Source: Streptomyces ureilyticus (lineage in GTDB: Bacteria > Actinomycetota > Actinomycetes > Streptomycetales > Streptomycetaceae). From it: a stretch of 50,072 nt of DNA. The notes beneath the pieces are model-generated. The model made no database searches, was not told where the DNA came from, and saw nothing but the letters and a program-made list of their open reading frames with translations. A program made the translations under genes and the position numbers. Below, in pieces: positions 7,242-17,107 of the stretch (positions are counted from its first letter, which is position 1; every line of letters starts with the position of its first letter). Location: NCBI RefSeq assembly GCF_011045025.1, contig NZ_JAAKZX010000052.1, positions 1 through 50,072 of the forward strand. The letters are read 5' to 3'.

Positions 7242-8444
7242 TCAGCCCTTGGGTACCCGCACGATCAGCGCGTCACCCTGGCCGCCGCCGCCGCACAGGG
7301 CCGCCGCACCCACGCCGCCGCCGCGCCGCTTCAGCTCCAGGGCGAGGTGGAGTACGAGACGGGCGCCGGACATGCCGATCGGGTGGCCCAGGGCGATCGC
7401 GCCGCCGTTGACATTCACCTTTTCCGTGGACACCCCGAGGTCCTTCATTGACTGGACCGCGACGGCCGCGAAGGCCTCGTTGATCTCGATGAGGTCGAGA
7501 GCCGAGACATCCATGCCCTCCTTCTTCAGGGCGTGCTGGATGGCGTTCGAGGGCTGGGACTGGAGGGAGTTGTCGGGGCCGGCCACGTTCCCGTGGGCGC
7601 CGATCTCCGCGATCCACTCGAGGCCCAGCTCCTGCGCCTTGGCCTTGCTCATGACGACGACGGCCGCCGCGCCGTCGGAGATCTGCGAGGCCGAACCGGC
7701 CGTGATCGTCCCGTCCTTGGTGAACGCGGGCCGCAGCTTGCCCAGCGACTCGGCGGTCGTCTCGCCGCGGATGCCCTCGTCCTTGCTGAAGACGACGGGG
7801 TCGCCCTTGCGCTGCGGAATCTCGACGGGGGTGATCTCGGCGTCGTAAACGCCGTTCTTCTGGGCGGCGGCAGCCCGCTGATGCGAGAGGGCGGCGATCT
7901 CGTCCTGTTCCGGACGGGCGATGCCGAGGCGGGTGTTGTGCTTTTCGGTCGACTCGCCCATGGCGATGTTCTCGAAGGCGTCGGTCAGGCCGTCGTGCGC
8001 CATCGCGTCGAGCATCTCGATCGCGCCGTACTTGAAGCCCTCGCGGGACTTCGGCAGCAGATGGGGCGCGTTCGTCATGGACTCCTGGCCGCCGGCCACG
8101 ATGACGTCGAACTCGCCGGCCCGGATCAGCTGGTCCGCGAGCGCGATCGCGTCCAGGCCCGAGAGGCAGACCTTGTTGACGGTGAGCGCCGGGACGTTCA
8201 TCGGGATGCCGGCCTTGACCGCGGCCTGCCGCGCCGGGATCTGCCCCGCCCCGGCCTGTAGAACCTGGCCCATGATCACGTACTGCACCTGATCGCCACT
8301 GATCCCCGCACGGTCCAGGGCGGCCTTGATCGCGAATCCACCGAGGTCGGCTCCCGAGAAGGACTTCAGGGAGCCGAGCAGCCGTCCCATCGGGGTGCGG
8401 GCACCCGCGACGATCACGGAGGTGGTGCTGTTCGTTCCAGTCAT
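7242..8444 (-). CDS. Acetyl-CoA C-acetyltransferase (thiolase)
   Basis: A 400-residue type II thiolase that condenses or cleaves acetoacetyl-CoA. The nucleophilic Cys is C93 in NKVCLSG. The His of the GHPIGMSGAR motif and the second Cys in ALCGGGGQGDA near the C-terminus complete the active site. The ATG at 8444 has a purine-rich GGAAGGGG upstream. It is 43 bases ahead of meaB on the same strand and probably co-transcribed. It diverges from the epimerase gene and fits acyl-CoA or propionate metabolism. Confidence 0.95.
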   Translation of the reverse strand: MTGTNSTTSVIVAGARTPMGRLLGSLKSFSGADLGGFAIKAALDRAGISGDQVQYVIMGQVLQAGAGQIPARQAAVKAGIPMNVPALTVNKVCLSGLDAIALADQLIRAGEFDVIVAGGQESMTNAPHLLPKSREGFKYGAIEMLDAMAHDGLTDAFENIAMGESTEKHNTRLGIARPEQDEIAALSHQRAAAAQKNGVYDAEITPVEIPQRKGDPVVFSKDEGIRGETTAESLGKLRPAFTKDGTITAGSASQISDGAAAVVVMSKAKAQELGLEWIAEIGAHGNVAGPDNSLQSQPSNAIQHALKKEGMDVSALDLIEINEAFAAVAVQSMKDLGVSTEKVNVNGGAIALGHPIGMSGARLVLHLALELKRRGGGVGAAALCGGGGQGDALIVRVPKG

Positions 8445-8590
8445 GAGGAGCGATCCCCTTCCAGCTTGCACAGCTGAGGAGTGAACGAGGGTTTACTAAA
8501 ATGTACTGAGCGGTAGGCCACCCGTCATCCGGCGGGGCGTGTGATCGCGCGCACGTTGCGTAACCGCGTGGGGCGCGCTGCACTAACACC

Positions 8591-9055
8591 ATGCTGACGC
8601 GAATCGACCACATCGGGATCGCCTGTTTCGACCTGGACAAGACCGTCGAGTTCTACCGTGCCACGTACGGCTTCGAGGTCTTCCACTCCGAGATCAACGA
8701 AGAGCAGGGCGTACGCGAGGCCATGCTCAAGATCAACGAGACCTCCGACGGCGGCGCCACCTACCTCCAGCTCCTCGAGCCGACCCGCGAGGACTCCACC
8801 GTCGCGAAATGGCTGGCCAAGAACGGTGAGGGCGTGCATCACATCGCCTTCGGCACACCGGACGTCGACGCGGACGCGGCCGGCATCGGGGACAAGGGCG
8901 TACGCGTGCTCTATGACGAGCCTCGCAGGGGCACGATGGGGTCCCGCATCACCTTCCTGCACCCCAAGGACTGCCACGGCGTACTGACCGAACTGGTGAC
9001 GTCCGCGCCCAAGGAGTCCACTGGTGAGGCGGCCGTTGAGTCGTCCGGGCACTGA
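8591..9055 (+). CDS. mce: Methylmalonyl-CoA epimerase
   Basis: A 154-residue glyoxalase/VOC-fold metalloenzyme that interconverts (S)- and (R)-methylmalonyl-CoA. Metal ligands are visible as H7 in RIDHIGIAC, Gln in TYLQLLEP, His in GVHHIAFGT and Glu in GVLTELV. Length and sequence are typical. There is no good ribosome site in front of the ATG, so the message may be leaderless or weakly initiated. It diverges from the thiolase/meaB unit and shares the 146-base promoter region with it. Confidence 0.94.
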   Translation: MLTRIDHIGIACFDLDKTVEFYRATYGFEVFHSEINEEQGVREAMLKINETSDGGATYLQLLEPTREDSTVAKWLAKNGEGVHHIAFGTPDVDADAAGIGDKGVRVLYDEPRRGTMGSRITFLHPKDCHGVLTELVTSAPKESTGEAAVESSGH

Positions 9056-9353
9056 TGTCCGTACTGCATGGTCTGGGGACTTTCCGTCGGCCACTGTGCC
9101 TCGGACCCCGGATCCCCCGGCCGGAAAAGCCGGTTGGCCAGGCACCCGGGTCGATCGGGCCCGGTAGGGTTGGTCGCGGTCGTCGCTCCGGGAGGGCGGC
9201 CGCGGGCCGGGGTCCGGGTTTCGGGGGACGAGCGTCGGGGCAGCAGCCCATGCTCCGCCGTTGATCTGACACCATTCCCCGGGGGCCCCGTTCGGCGGAT
9301 GGACGGAGCTCGTTTGGAGAGACTTGCGACCAGGGGACGGATGGGACCGCGCA

Positions 9354-12300
9354 GTGCGGGGCTACGAACGCCAGGAGCGAGAGCCGGCGGCTGACGTCGA
9401 CCACCTCTCTCGGTTCGAGGCCGAGATGGAACGGCTGAAGACCGAGCGGGAGAAGGCCGTCCAGCATGCCGAGGACCTCGGCTATCAGGTCGAGGTGCTG
9501 CGCGCCAAGCTGCACGAGGCGCGCCGCAATCTGGCGTCCCGTCCTGCCTTCGACAGCGCCGACATCGGCTACCAGGCCGAGCAGATGCTGCGTAACGCGC
9601 AGATCCAGGCCGACCAGCTGCGGGTGGACGCGGAGCGGGAGCTGAGCCAGGCCCGCGCGCAAACTCAGCGGATCCTCCAGGAGCACGCCGAGCAGGCCGC
9701 CCGCCTCCAGTCCGAGCTGCACTCCGAGGCGGTGGCCCGGCGCCAGAAGCTCGACCAGGAGCTGGCCGAGCGCCGGCAGACCGTCGAGTCGCACGTCAAC
9801 GACAACGTCGCCTGGGCCGAGCAGCTGCGCGCCCGCAGTGAGCAGCAGGCCCGCCGGCTCCTGGACGAGTCCCGTGCCGAGGCCGAGCAGGCCCTGGCCG
9901 CGGCTCGCACCGAGGCCGAACGTATCTCCACGGAGGCCCGGCAGCGTCTGGAGGCCGATGCCGAGGCCGCCCGCGCGGAGGCCGAGGCGCTGCTGCGCCG
10001 GGCCCGCACGGACGCCGAGCGGCTGCTGAACGCCGCGTCCACGCAGGCGCAGGAGGCCACCGACCACGCCGAGCAGCTGCGCAGCTCCACGACGAACGAG
10101 TCGGAGTCGGCCCGCCGCCAGGCCACCGAGCTGAGCCGGGCCGCCGAGCAGCGCATGACGGAGGCCGAGGGGAAGCTGCGCGAGGCGCAGGCAGAGGCCG
10201 ACAAGGTCCTCGCGGAGGCGAAGGAGGCCGCGGCCAAGGCCCTGGCCAGCGCCGAGTCCACCAACGAGCAGCGCACGCGTACGGCGAAGGAGCAGGTCGC
10301 CCGGCTGGTCAGCGAGGCCACCAAGGAGGCGGAGACCACCAAGGCGGACGCCGAGCAGGTCGTCGCCGACGCCCGCGCGGAGGCGGAGAAGATCCTCGCG
10401 GAGGCCGCCGAGACGGCTCGTAGCGCCACCGCGGAGGAGACCGCCTCGCAGCTGTCGTCGGCCGCCCGTACGGCTGAGGACGTCCTGAACAAGGCGTCGG
10501 AGGAAGCCAAGCAGACGACCAAAGCGGCCACCGAGGAGGCCGAGCGGATCCGCCGCGAGGCCGAGGCCGAGGCGGACCGGCTGCGGGCCGAGGCACACGA
10601 CATCGCCGAGGGGCTCAAGGGCGCGGCGAAGGACGACACCAAGGAGTACCGCGCCAAGACGGTCGAGCTGCAGGAGGAAGCGCGCCGGCTGCGCGGCGAG
10701 GCCGAGAGCCTGCGGGCCGACGCGGTCGGCGAGGGCGAGCGGATCCGCGCCGAGGCCCGCCGTGAGGCCGTCCAGCAGATCGAGGAGGCGGCCAAGACCG
10801 CCGAGGAGCTGCTCGCCAAGGCGAAGGCCGACGCCGACGAGCTGCGCTCGAACGCGACGACGGAGAGCCAGAAGGTCCGCACCGAGGCCATCGAGCGCGC
10901 CACGACGCTGCGCCGCCAGGCCGAGGAGACCCTGCAGCGCACCCGCGACGAGGCCGAGCGCAATCGCGCGGAGGCCGTCGAGCTGTCCGAGACCATCAAG
11001 GAAGAGGCCGAGCGGGCCGCGCTGGAGCTGCGCGAGGAGGCCGAGCGCGCCGTCGCCGCCCGGCAGGCCGAGGCCTCCGAAGAGCTGACCCGGCTGCGCA
11101 CGGAGGCCGAGGCGCGTCTGGCCGCCGCCGAGGAGGCCCTGACCGACGCCCGCGCGGAGGCGGAGCGGATCCGCCGCGAGGCCGTCGAGGAGGCGGACCG
11201 GCTGCGCCACGAGGCCGCCGAGCGGCTCCGTACGCTCCAGGCACAGGCCGAGGCGGAGGCCGAGCGGCTGCGCCACGAGGCCGCCTCCGATGCCTCCGCC
11301 TCGCGGGCCGAGGGCGAGGCCATCGCCGTACGACTGCGTTCGGAGGCCTCCGCCGAGTCCGAGCGGCTGAAGTCGGAGGCCCAGGACTCGGCCAACCGGG
11401 TCCGGGCGGAGGCGCAGGCCGCCGCCGAGCGGCTGGCGGCCGAGGGTGCCGAGACGCTGGCCGTCGCCCAGGAGGAGGCCACCCGGCGCCGCCGCGAGGC
11501 CGAGCAGATCCTCGGGACCGCGCGCGAGGAGGCCGACCAGGAGCGGGAGCGGGCCCGCGAGCAGAGCGAGGAGCTGCTGGCCTCGGCGCGCAACCGCGTG
11601 GAGGAGGCCCAGGCCGAGGCCCTGCGGCTGGTCGAGGAGGCCGACCGGCGCGCCACCGAGATGGTGTCCGCCGCCGAGCAGACCGCGCAGCAGGTACGGG
11701 ACTCCGTGGCCGGGATGCACGAGCAGGCGCAGGACGAGATCGCGGGCCTGCGCAGCGCCGCCGAGCACGTGGCGGAGCGTACGCGCACGGAGGCGCAGGA
11801 GGAGGCGGACCGGGTCCGCGCCGACGCCTACGCGGAGCGGGAGCGGGCCGCCGAGGACGGCAACCGTCTCAAGCGGGAGGCGCGGGAGGAGGCGGAGGCC
11901 GCCAAGTCCCTTGCGGAGCGCACGGTTTCGGAGGCGATCGCCGAGTCCGACCGGCTCCGCTCGGAGGCCAGGGAGGACGCGAACCGGCTCCGCTCCGACG
12001 CCGCGACACAGGCCGACAACCTCATCGGCGAGGCACGCAACGAGGCGGAGCGGCTCCATTCGGAGACGAACACGGAGGCCGAGCGGGTTCGCGCCGAGTC
12101 CGTGGCGAAGGCCGAGAAGCTGATCTCGGACGCGACGGGCGACGCCGAGCGGCTGCGCGCCGAGGCCGCCGAGACGGTCGGTTCCGCGCGGCAGCACGCC
12201 GAGCGGGTGCGCGGCGAGGCGCAGCGGCTCAAGGCCGAGACGGAGGCGGAGGCGGAGCGGGTCAGGGCGGAGGCGCGCGAGGAGGCCGACCGCCTGATGG

Positions 12301-13115
12301 ACGAGGCCCGCAAGGACGCCAACAAGCGGCGTTCCGAGGCGGCCGAGCAGGCCGACAAGCTCATCCGGGAGTCGACGGCCGAGGCGGAGAAGCTGACCTC
12401 CGAGGCCCGGCGGTCCGCGCAGAAGACGACGGCGGACGCCGAGACGCAGGCCGACACGATGGTCGGCGCGGCCCGCAACGAAGCGGAGCGGCTGGTCTCC
12501 GAGGCGACCGTCGAGGGCAACTCGTATGTGGAGCGGGCCCGTACGGACGCGGACGAGCTGCTGGTCGGCGCGCGCCGGGACGCCACGGCCATCCGGGAGC
12601 GGGCGGAGGAGCTGCGCGACCGGATCACCGGCGAGATCGAGGAGCTGCACGAGCGGGCCCGCCGTGAGTCCGCCGAGGCGATGCGGTCGGCGGGTGAGCG
12701 GTGCGACGCGCTCGTGAAGGCCGCGGAGGACCAGCTGAAGGAAGCGGAGGCGGAGGCCAAGGACACGCTCTCGGAGGCCAACTCCGAGGCGGGCAAGGTC
12801 CGTATCGCCGCCGTGCGCAAGGCCGAGGGGCTCCTGAAAGAGGCCGAGCAGAAGAAGTCCGCGCTCATCGCCGAGGCCGAGCAGATCCGCTCCGACGCCG
12901 AGCGCGATGCGAAGCGGATGGTCGAGGAGGGCAAGCGCGAGCTGGAGGTGCTGGTCCGCCGCCGCGAGGACATCAACGCGGAGATCTCCCGTGTCCAGGA
13001 CGTCCTCGAGGCGTTGGAGTCTTTCGAGGCCCCCGCGAGCGGCAAGGACTCGGGCGTCAAGGCGGGCGCGGCGGCCGGTGCGACCCGTTCGGGTGGCAAG
13101 TCCTCGGAAAGCTAG
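9354..13115 (+). CDS. scy: Scy, polar-growth coiled-coil scaffold
   Basis: A coiled-coil protein of about 1253 residues. It opens with VRGYERQEREPAADVDHLSRFEAEM and continues to near residue 1220 as Ala/Glu/Arg-rich heptad-like repeats (EAERLRAEA, EEADRLR). This matches Scy, which organises the tip-organising centre of Streptomyces hyphae with DivIVA and FilP. I place the start at the GTG at 9354, matching the homologues as I recall them. A TTG at 9324 behind GGAGAG would add ten residues. It lies directly upstream of filP, the usual arrangement. The extreme composition creates very long antisense open frames, which are not genes. Confidence 0.93.
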   Translation: MRGYERQEREPAADVDHLSRFEAEMERLKTEREKAVQHAEDLGYQVEVLRAKLHEARRNLASRPAFDSADIGYQAEQMLRNAQIQADQLRVDAERELSQARAQTQRILQEHAEQAARLQSELHSEAVARRQKLDQELAERRQTVESHVNDNVAWAEQLRARSEQQARRLLDESRAEAEQALAAARTEAERISTEARQRLEADAEAARAEAEALLRRARTDAERLLNAASTQAQEATDHAEQLRSSTTNESESARRQATELSRAAEQRMTEAEGKLREAQAEADKVLAEAKEAAAKALASAESTNEQRTRTAKEQVARLVSEATKEAETTKADAEQVVADARAEAEKILAEAAETARSATAEETASQLSSAARTAEDVLNKASEEAKQTTKAATEEAERIRREAEAEADRLRAEAHDIAEGLKGAAKDDTKEYRAKTVELQEEARRLRGEAESLRADAVGEGERIRAEARREAVQQIEEAAKTAEELLAKAKADADELRSNATTESQKVRTEAIERATTLRRQAEETLQRTRDEAERNRAEAVELSETIKEEAERAALELREEAERAVAARQAEASEELTRLRTEAEARLAAAEEALTDARAEAERIRREAVEEADRLRHEAAERLRTLQAQAEAEAERLRHEAASDASASRAEGEAIAVRLRSEASAESERLKSEAQDSANRVRAEAQAAAERLAAEGAETLAVAQEEATRRRREAEQILGTAREEADQERERAREQSEELLASARNRVEEAQAEALRLVEEADRRATEMVSAAEQTAQQVRDSVAGMHEQAQDEIAGLRSAAEHVAERTRTEAQEEADRVRADAYAERERAAEDGNRLKREAREEAEAAKSLAERTVSEAIAESDRLRSEAREDANRLRSDAATQADNLIGEARNEAERLHSETNTEAERVRAESVAKAEKLISDATGDAERLRAEAAETVGSARQHAERVRGEAQRLKAETEAEAERVRAEAREEADRLMDEARKDANKRRSEAAEQADKLIRESTAEAEKLTSEARRSAQKTTADAETQADTMVGAARNEAERLVSEATVEGNSYVERARTDADELLVGARRDATAIRERAEELRDRITGEIEELHERARRESAEAMRSAGERCDALVKAAEDQLKEAEAEAKDTLSEANSEAGKVRIAAVRKAEGLLKEAEQKKSALIAEAEQIRSDAERDAKRMVEEGKRELEVLVRRREDINAEISRVQDVLEALESFEAPASGKDSGVKAGAAAGATRSGGKSSES

Positions 13116-13299
13116 CCAAAACGGCTGGTTTCGTACTCGCTCGAGGCCTGTGACACCGTGTCCTGGGCGCGCTGCGGACCGTTAGCCATCAAAAAGGGCG
13201 TCATTCTCCATACCAAGTCTGTCTTCTGCTCGATGACGCGCCGCCTTGACCCCTAGGATTCCACCTATCACCTCACCGGTCTCATTCGACAGGAACCCC

Positions 13300-14235
13300 A
13301 TGAGCGACACTTCCCCCTACGGCTTCGAGCTTGTGCGGCGTGGGTACGACCGCGCTCAGGTGGACGAACGCATCTCGAAGCTCGTCTCCGACCGTGACAG
13401 CGCTCTGGCCCGTATCACCGCCCTGGAAAAGCGCATCGAGGAACTCCACCTCGAGACGCAGAACGCCCAGGCTCAGGTGAACGACGCCGAGCCGTCGTAC
13501 GCGGGTCTCGGCGCGCGCGTCGAGAAGATCCTCCGCCTCGCCGAGGAGGAGGCGAAGGATCTGCGCGAGGAGGCCCGTCGCGCGGCCGAGCAGCACCGCG
13601 AGCTCGCCGAGTCCGCCGCCCAGCAGGTGCGTAACGACGCCGAGGCGTTCTCCGCCGACCGCAAGGCCAAGGCGGAGGACGAGGGCGTCCGGATCGTCGA
13701 GAAGGCCAAGAGCGACGCCTCTCAGCTGCGCGCCGAGGCGCAGAAGGACGCGGCGTCCAAGCGCGAGGAGGCCGACGCCCTCTTCGAGGAGACCCGCGCC
13801 AAGGCCGCGCAGGCCGCCGCCGACTTCGAGACGAACCTCGCCAAGCGCCGCGAGCAGTCCGAGCGCGACCTGGCCTCGCGTCAGGCCAAGGCCGAGAAGC
13901 GCCTCGCGGAGATCGAGCACCGCGCGGAGCAGCTGCGCCTGGAGGCGGAGAAGCTGCGTACGGACGCGGAGCGCCGGGCCCGGCAGACCGTCGAGACGGC
14001 TCAGCGGCAGGCCGAGGACATCGTGGCCGACGCGAACGCCAAGGCGGACCGGATCCGGTCGGAATCCGAGCGCGAGCTTGCGGCGCTCACGAACCGCCGC
14101 GACTCGATCAACGCTCAGCTGACGAACGTGCGCGAGATGCTCGCGACGCTCACCGGGGCGGCTGTCGCTGCCGCGGGCACGCCGGAGCAGGACGAGCCGA
14201 TCTCTCGTGGGGTTCCGGCTCAGCAGTCTCGGTAA
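13300..14235 (+). CDS. filP: FilP, coiled-coil filament protein
   Basis: A 311-residue protein with an N-terminal DivIVA-like segment (YGFELVRRGYDRAQVDERISKL) followed by a long Ala/Glu/Arg coiled coil to about residue 285 and a short tail. Length and sequence match FilP, a bacterial intermediate-filament-like protein that gives stiffness to hyphae and interacts with Scy and DivIVA. It starts at the ATG at 13300, after the sequence AGGAACCCC. It follows scy by 184 bases, a gap long enough for its own promoter, and ends in a U-rich terminator. Confidence 0.94.
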   Translation: MSDTSPYGFELVRRGYDRAQVDERISKLVSDRDSALARITALEKRIEELHLETQNAQAQVNDAEPSYAGLGARVEKILRLAEEEAKDLREEARRAAEQHRELAESAAQQVRNDAEAFSADRKAKAEDEGVRIVEKAKSDASQLRAEAQKDAASKREEADALFEETRAKAAQAAADFETNLAKRREQSERDLASRQAKAEKRLAEIEHRAEQLRLEAEKLRTDAERRARQTVETAQRQAEDIVADANAKADRIRSESERELAALTNRRDSINAQLTNVREMLATLTGAAVAAAGTPEQDEPISRGVPAQQSR

Positions 14236-14322
14236 GTTCGGTTTGTGGGGACACTGCGGGTCCGATTTGGCTGGTCGCGCAGTGCCCCGCACCCCTGAAA
14301 AGGCCTGAAAAGGGCGCTCACT

Positions 14323-14350
14323 GGCCCCCTGCTTTCCAGCGCAGGGGGCC
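14323..14350 (+). terminator. filP intrinsic terminator
   Basis: GGCCCCCTGC (14323-14332) pairs with GCAGGGGGCC (14341-14350) across an 8-base loop and is followed by TTGTGTTTT. This is a classical hairpin plus T-tract, unusual in quality for this genome. Confidence 0.85.
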
Positions 14351-14455
14351 TTGTGTTTTACCCGGACTTGGTGGGAACCGTCAGCCGCCCGTTATCCTCC
14401 TAAGCCTTACGGGGGCATGCGTCCCGACACACTGACCTGTCGATGGGTGCGGAGA

Positions 14456-15643
14456 ATGATCGAGGCAGTCGGCCTGACTAAGCGCTATGGCGCGAAGACG
14501 GCCGTGTACAACCTTTCCTTCCAGGTGAGGCCAGGTGCCGTCACCGGCTTTCTCGGGCCCAACGGCTCGGGCAAGTCGACCACGATGCGGATGATCCTCG
14601 GCCTGGACAACCCCACCGCGGGGCAGGTGACGATCGGCGGCTATCCCTACCGGAGGCTGCCCAACGCCCCCCGCCAGGTCGGCGCGCTGCTCGACGCCAA
14701 GGCCGTGCACGGCGGCCGGCACGCGCGTAACCACCTGCTGTGCCTGGCGCAGCTGTCCGGCATCCCGGCCCGCCGCGTGGACGAGGTCCTCGGGGTCGTG
14801 GGCCTTCAGGACGTGGCGAAGAAGCGCTCCAAGGGCTTCTCGCTCGGCATGGGCCAGCGCCTCGGCATCGCCGCCGCGCTGCTCGGCGACCCTCAGGTGC
14901 TGCTCTTCGACGAGCCGGTCAACGGACTCGACCCCGAGGGCATCCTGTGGGTGCGCAACCTCATGAAGTCCCTTGCGGCGGAAGGCCGTACGGTCTTCGT
15001 GTCCTCGCACCTGATGAGCGAGATGGCGGTGACCGCCGACCACCTCATCGTGATCGGCCGCGGCCAGTTGCTCGCCGACATGAACATCAAGGAGTTCATC
15101 TCGGCCAACTCCGCGGACTTCGCGCGCGTACGGACTCCCGATGCCGAGCCGCAGCAGCGCGAGAAGCTGACGGCGGCGCTGACCGAGGCGGGCGGCCAGG
15201 TGCTGCCAGAGCAGGACGGTGCGCTGCGGGTGATGGGCCTGCCGCTGCCCCGCATCAGCGACCTCGCGCACGGCCATGACGTACGCCTGTGGGAGCTGTC
15301 CCCGCACCAGGCTTCGCTGGAGGAGGCGTACATGCGGATGACGCAGGGCGCCGTCGACTACCGCTCGACCGACGACCAGCGTGCGGGCCTCCAGCAGCAG
15401 ATGCCGCCGGGTGCCATGCCGCCGCCGCAGATGCCGGTGCCCGGGCAGGGCCAGCCGGGCTGGTACGCCCCGCCGCCGCCCCAGCAGGGCGGCCAGCCGT
15501 TCGCGATGCCGCAGGGGCAGCCCGCGGGCCCGTACGGGGCGCCGGCCGCGCCCGGCGGCCCCGGCGAGCCCAACCCGTACGCCCAGGCCGCTCCCGCGCA
15601 GCCCGCCGCTCCTGACATGACCAAGCCCGAGGACGCCCGATGA
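14456..15643 (+). CDS. ABC transporter ATP-binding protein with Pro/Gln-rich tail
   Basis: A 395-residue BcrA/NatA-type ATPase. It has Walker A GPNGSGKST, a degenerate signature SLGMGQRLG, Walker B VLLFDEPVNGLDP and the His of the switch in VSSHLMSE. After about residue 305 comes a long tail rich in Pro, Gln and Gly, unusual for the core family but seen in Streptomyces homologues. The ATG at 14456 is close behind CGGAG. Its stop overlaps the permease start (ATGA), so both make one exporter. The substrate is unknown. Confidence 0.9.
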   Translation: MIEAVGLTKRYGAKTAVYNLSFQVRPGAVTGFLGPNGSGKSTTMRMILGLDNPTAGQVTIGGYPYRRLPNAPRQVGALLDAKAVHGGRHARNHLLCLAQLSGIPARRVDEVLGVVGLQDVAKKRSKGFSLGMGQRLGIAAALLGDPQVLLFDEPVNGLDPEGILWVRNLMKSLAAEGRTVFVSSHLMSEMAVTADHLIVIGRGQLLADMNIKEFISANSADFARVRTPDAEPQQREKLTAALTEAGGQVLPEQDGALRVMGLPLPRISDLAHGHDVRLWELSPHQASLEEAYMRMTQGAVDYRSTDDQRAGLQQQMPPGAMPPPQMPVPGQGQPGWYAPPPPQQGGQPFAMPQGQPAGPYGAPAAPGGPGEPNPYAQAAPAQPAAPDMTKPEDAR

Positions 15644-16515
15644 GTACGCCCCAGCCACAGACGCAGCAGCAGATGCAGCAGCAGGCCGCGCCCAACTGGC
15701 AGGCGGCGCCCGGCCCTTCGTACACCTCGCCGATTCCCATCACGCGTACGCACCTGGGGCATGCCATCGCCTCGGAGTGGACGAAGATCAAGTCTGTCCG
15801 CTCGACGATCTGGACCCTGGGTGCCTTCGTCCTTCTCGTGATCGGTCTGGGCCTGCTCTTCGCCATCATCGCCGCCTCCGCGGACATGAACCTGGAGGGT
15901 GAGTCCCCGCTGGGCCTCGGCCTGTTCGGGGTGATGCTCGGCAGTGTCTGCATCATCACGCTCGGCGTGCTGACCACCGCCTCCGAGTACGGCACGGGAA
16001 TGATCCGGACCACGATGACCGCGTGCCCGAGCCGCGGCCGGGTGCTGGCCGCGAAGGCCATCGTGTTCTTCGTGCTCGCCTTCACGGTCACGCTCGTGGC
16101 GACCGCGCTCGTCGCCTTCCTTCAGGTGGCGATCCTCGGCGACAGCAACGCCGCGGACCCGACCAGCGAGGAGTGGATCAAAGCGACGGTCGGCGTCAGC
16201 CTCTTCCTCGCGCTGTTCGGACTGCTGGCGCTGCTGATGGGCTCGCTGATCCGGCACTCGGCGGGCGGCATCACCATCATGCTCGGCTTGTTCCTCGCAC
16301 CGCTGGTCATCGCGATCTTCATGTTCGCGCAGGCGCTGAAGGACGTGCAGGAGTTCCTGCTCAACTACTCGATCCCGAGCCAGCTCGGTGTCTTCTACAG
16401 TGCGGAACTCGGCTCCTCCGGCCCGTCCGGCTGGGACCCGCTGTGGATCATGCTGGGCCTGACGGCCGCCGCGTTCGCCGGCGCCTTCCTCCTCCTGGAG
16501 AAGCGCGACGTCTGA
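15640..16515 (+). CDS. ABC-2 type transporter permease
   Basis: A 291-residue membrane protein, translationally coupled to the ATPase gene. A Gln-rich cytoplasmic N-terminus (about 45 residues) resembles the ATPase tail. Six hydrophobic segments follow, including LGAFVLLVIGLGLLFAIIAA, GVMLGSVCIITLGVLTTASE and a final LGLTAAAFAGAFLLLEKRDV. Segment EYGTGMIRTTMTACPSR is typical of ABC-2 permeases such as those in bacitracin or lantibiotic exporters. The substrate cannot be read from the sequence. Confidence 0.9.
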   Translation: MSTPQPQTQQQMQQQAAPNWQAAPGPSYTSPIPITRTHLGHAIASEWTKIKSVRSTIWTLGAFVLLVIGLGLLFAIIAASADMNLEGESPLGLGLFGVMLGSVCIITLGVLTTASEYGTGMIRTTMTACPSRGRVLAAKAIVFFVLAFTVTLVATALVAFLQVAILGDSNAADPTSEEWIKATVGVSLFLALFGLLALLMGSLIRHSAGGITIMLGLFLAPLVIAIFMFAQALKDVQEFLLNYSIPSQLGVFYSAELGSSGPSGWDPLWIMLGLTAAAFAGAFLLLEKRDV

Positions 16516-16540
16516 GCCGTATGAGCAGGCCCAAGAGGCC

Positions 16541-16870
16541 TTAGAAACGTGGCGCGTTGCGGGACCGCTGCACCCGAGTGGTGCGGCGGTCCTTCGCGTT
16601 CCAGCAGGCCTTGTGCCAGTGGCGGCGGTCGTCCACGCCCGCGTGCTCCGGCCAGGCAACCACGTGCGGGACCGCCGAGGGGATCAACTGCGCGCAGCCC
16701 GGGCACCGGTAGGTCTTGCCCTCGGCACTCGCGCCCGCCACGTGGCGTACGCTCCATGCCTCGCCCTGCCAGCTCTCCGAGGTCTGCCAGCCGCCGTAGC
16801 GGTCGGACCGGTCGCTCTGGTCCGCGGACGCGCTGGGGGCGCCCTTGGGACGATTGCGGCGCGGGGACAC
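16541..16870 (-). CDS. Small conserved protein with CxxC...HxH..C motif
   Basis: A 109-residue protein. I use the GTG at 16870 because AGGTG lies five bases before it; the frame starts four codons earlier at 16882. The N-terminal third is basic and disordered. The rest has C56-P-G-C59 and H84-W-H-K-A-C89, which look like zinc ligands in a treble-clef or HNH-like knuckle. It resembles proteins common in Streptomyces and annotated loosely as ATP/GTP-binding, but no nucleotide-binding motif is visible. It is convergent with the ABC permease, 25 bases apart. Confidence 0.8.
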   Translation of the reverse strand: MSPRRNRPKGAPSASADQSDRSDRYGGWQTSESWQGEAWSVRHVAGASAEGKTYRCPGCAQLIPSAVPHVVAWPEHAGVDDRRHWHKACWNAKDRRTTRVQRSRNAPRF

Positions 16871-17107
16871 AGGACACCTCACGGGCTATGCAGGGAGCAT
16901 GGGTCGCATCCAGCCTACGCGGCCCAGCCATGGGTACACGTACCACAAAGCCCCCACAGACTCCGGCGTGACCGGCTCAACCTCCCGGCGTGACCGGCCC
17001 ATTCTGCAGACAATCCGCCAATCTCCCCGCCAAGCCGTTTCTTTGGCACGTGTCAGACGGTTATGCGGTTGAGGAGCCGCCTCGGCGCCAAGGAGGACAG
17101 GAGTGCG

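Noticed and set aside
8949..12650. 1233-codon antisense open frame over scy, and other long antisense frames there
   Set aside because: The extreme GC bias of the coiled-coil gene removes stop codons from the opposite strand. The translated product is compositional noise (Leu/Gly/Arg-rich) without domains, whereas the plus strand encodes a clear Scy.
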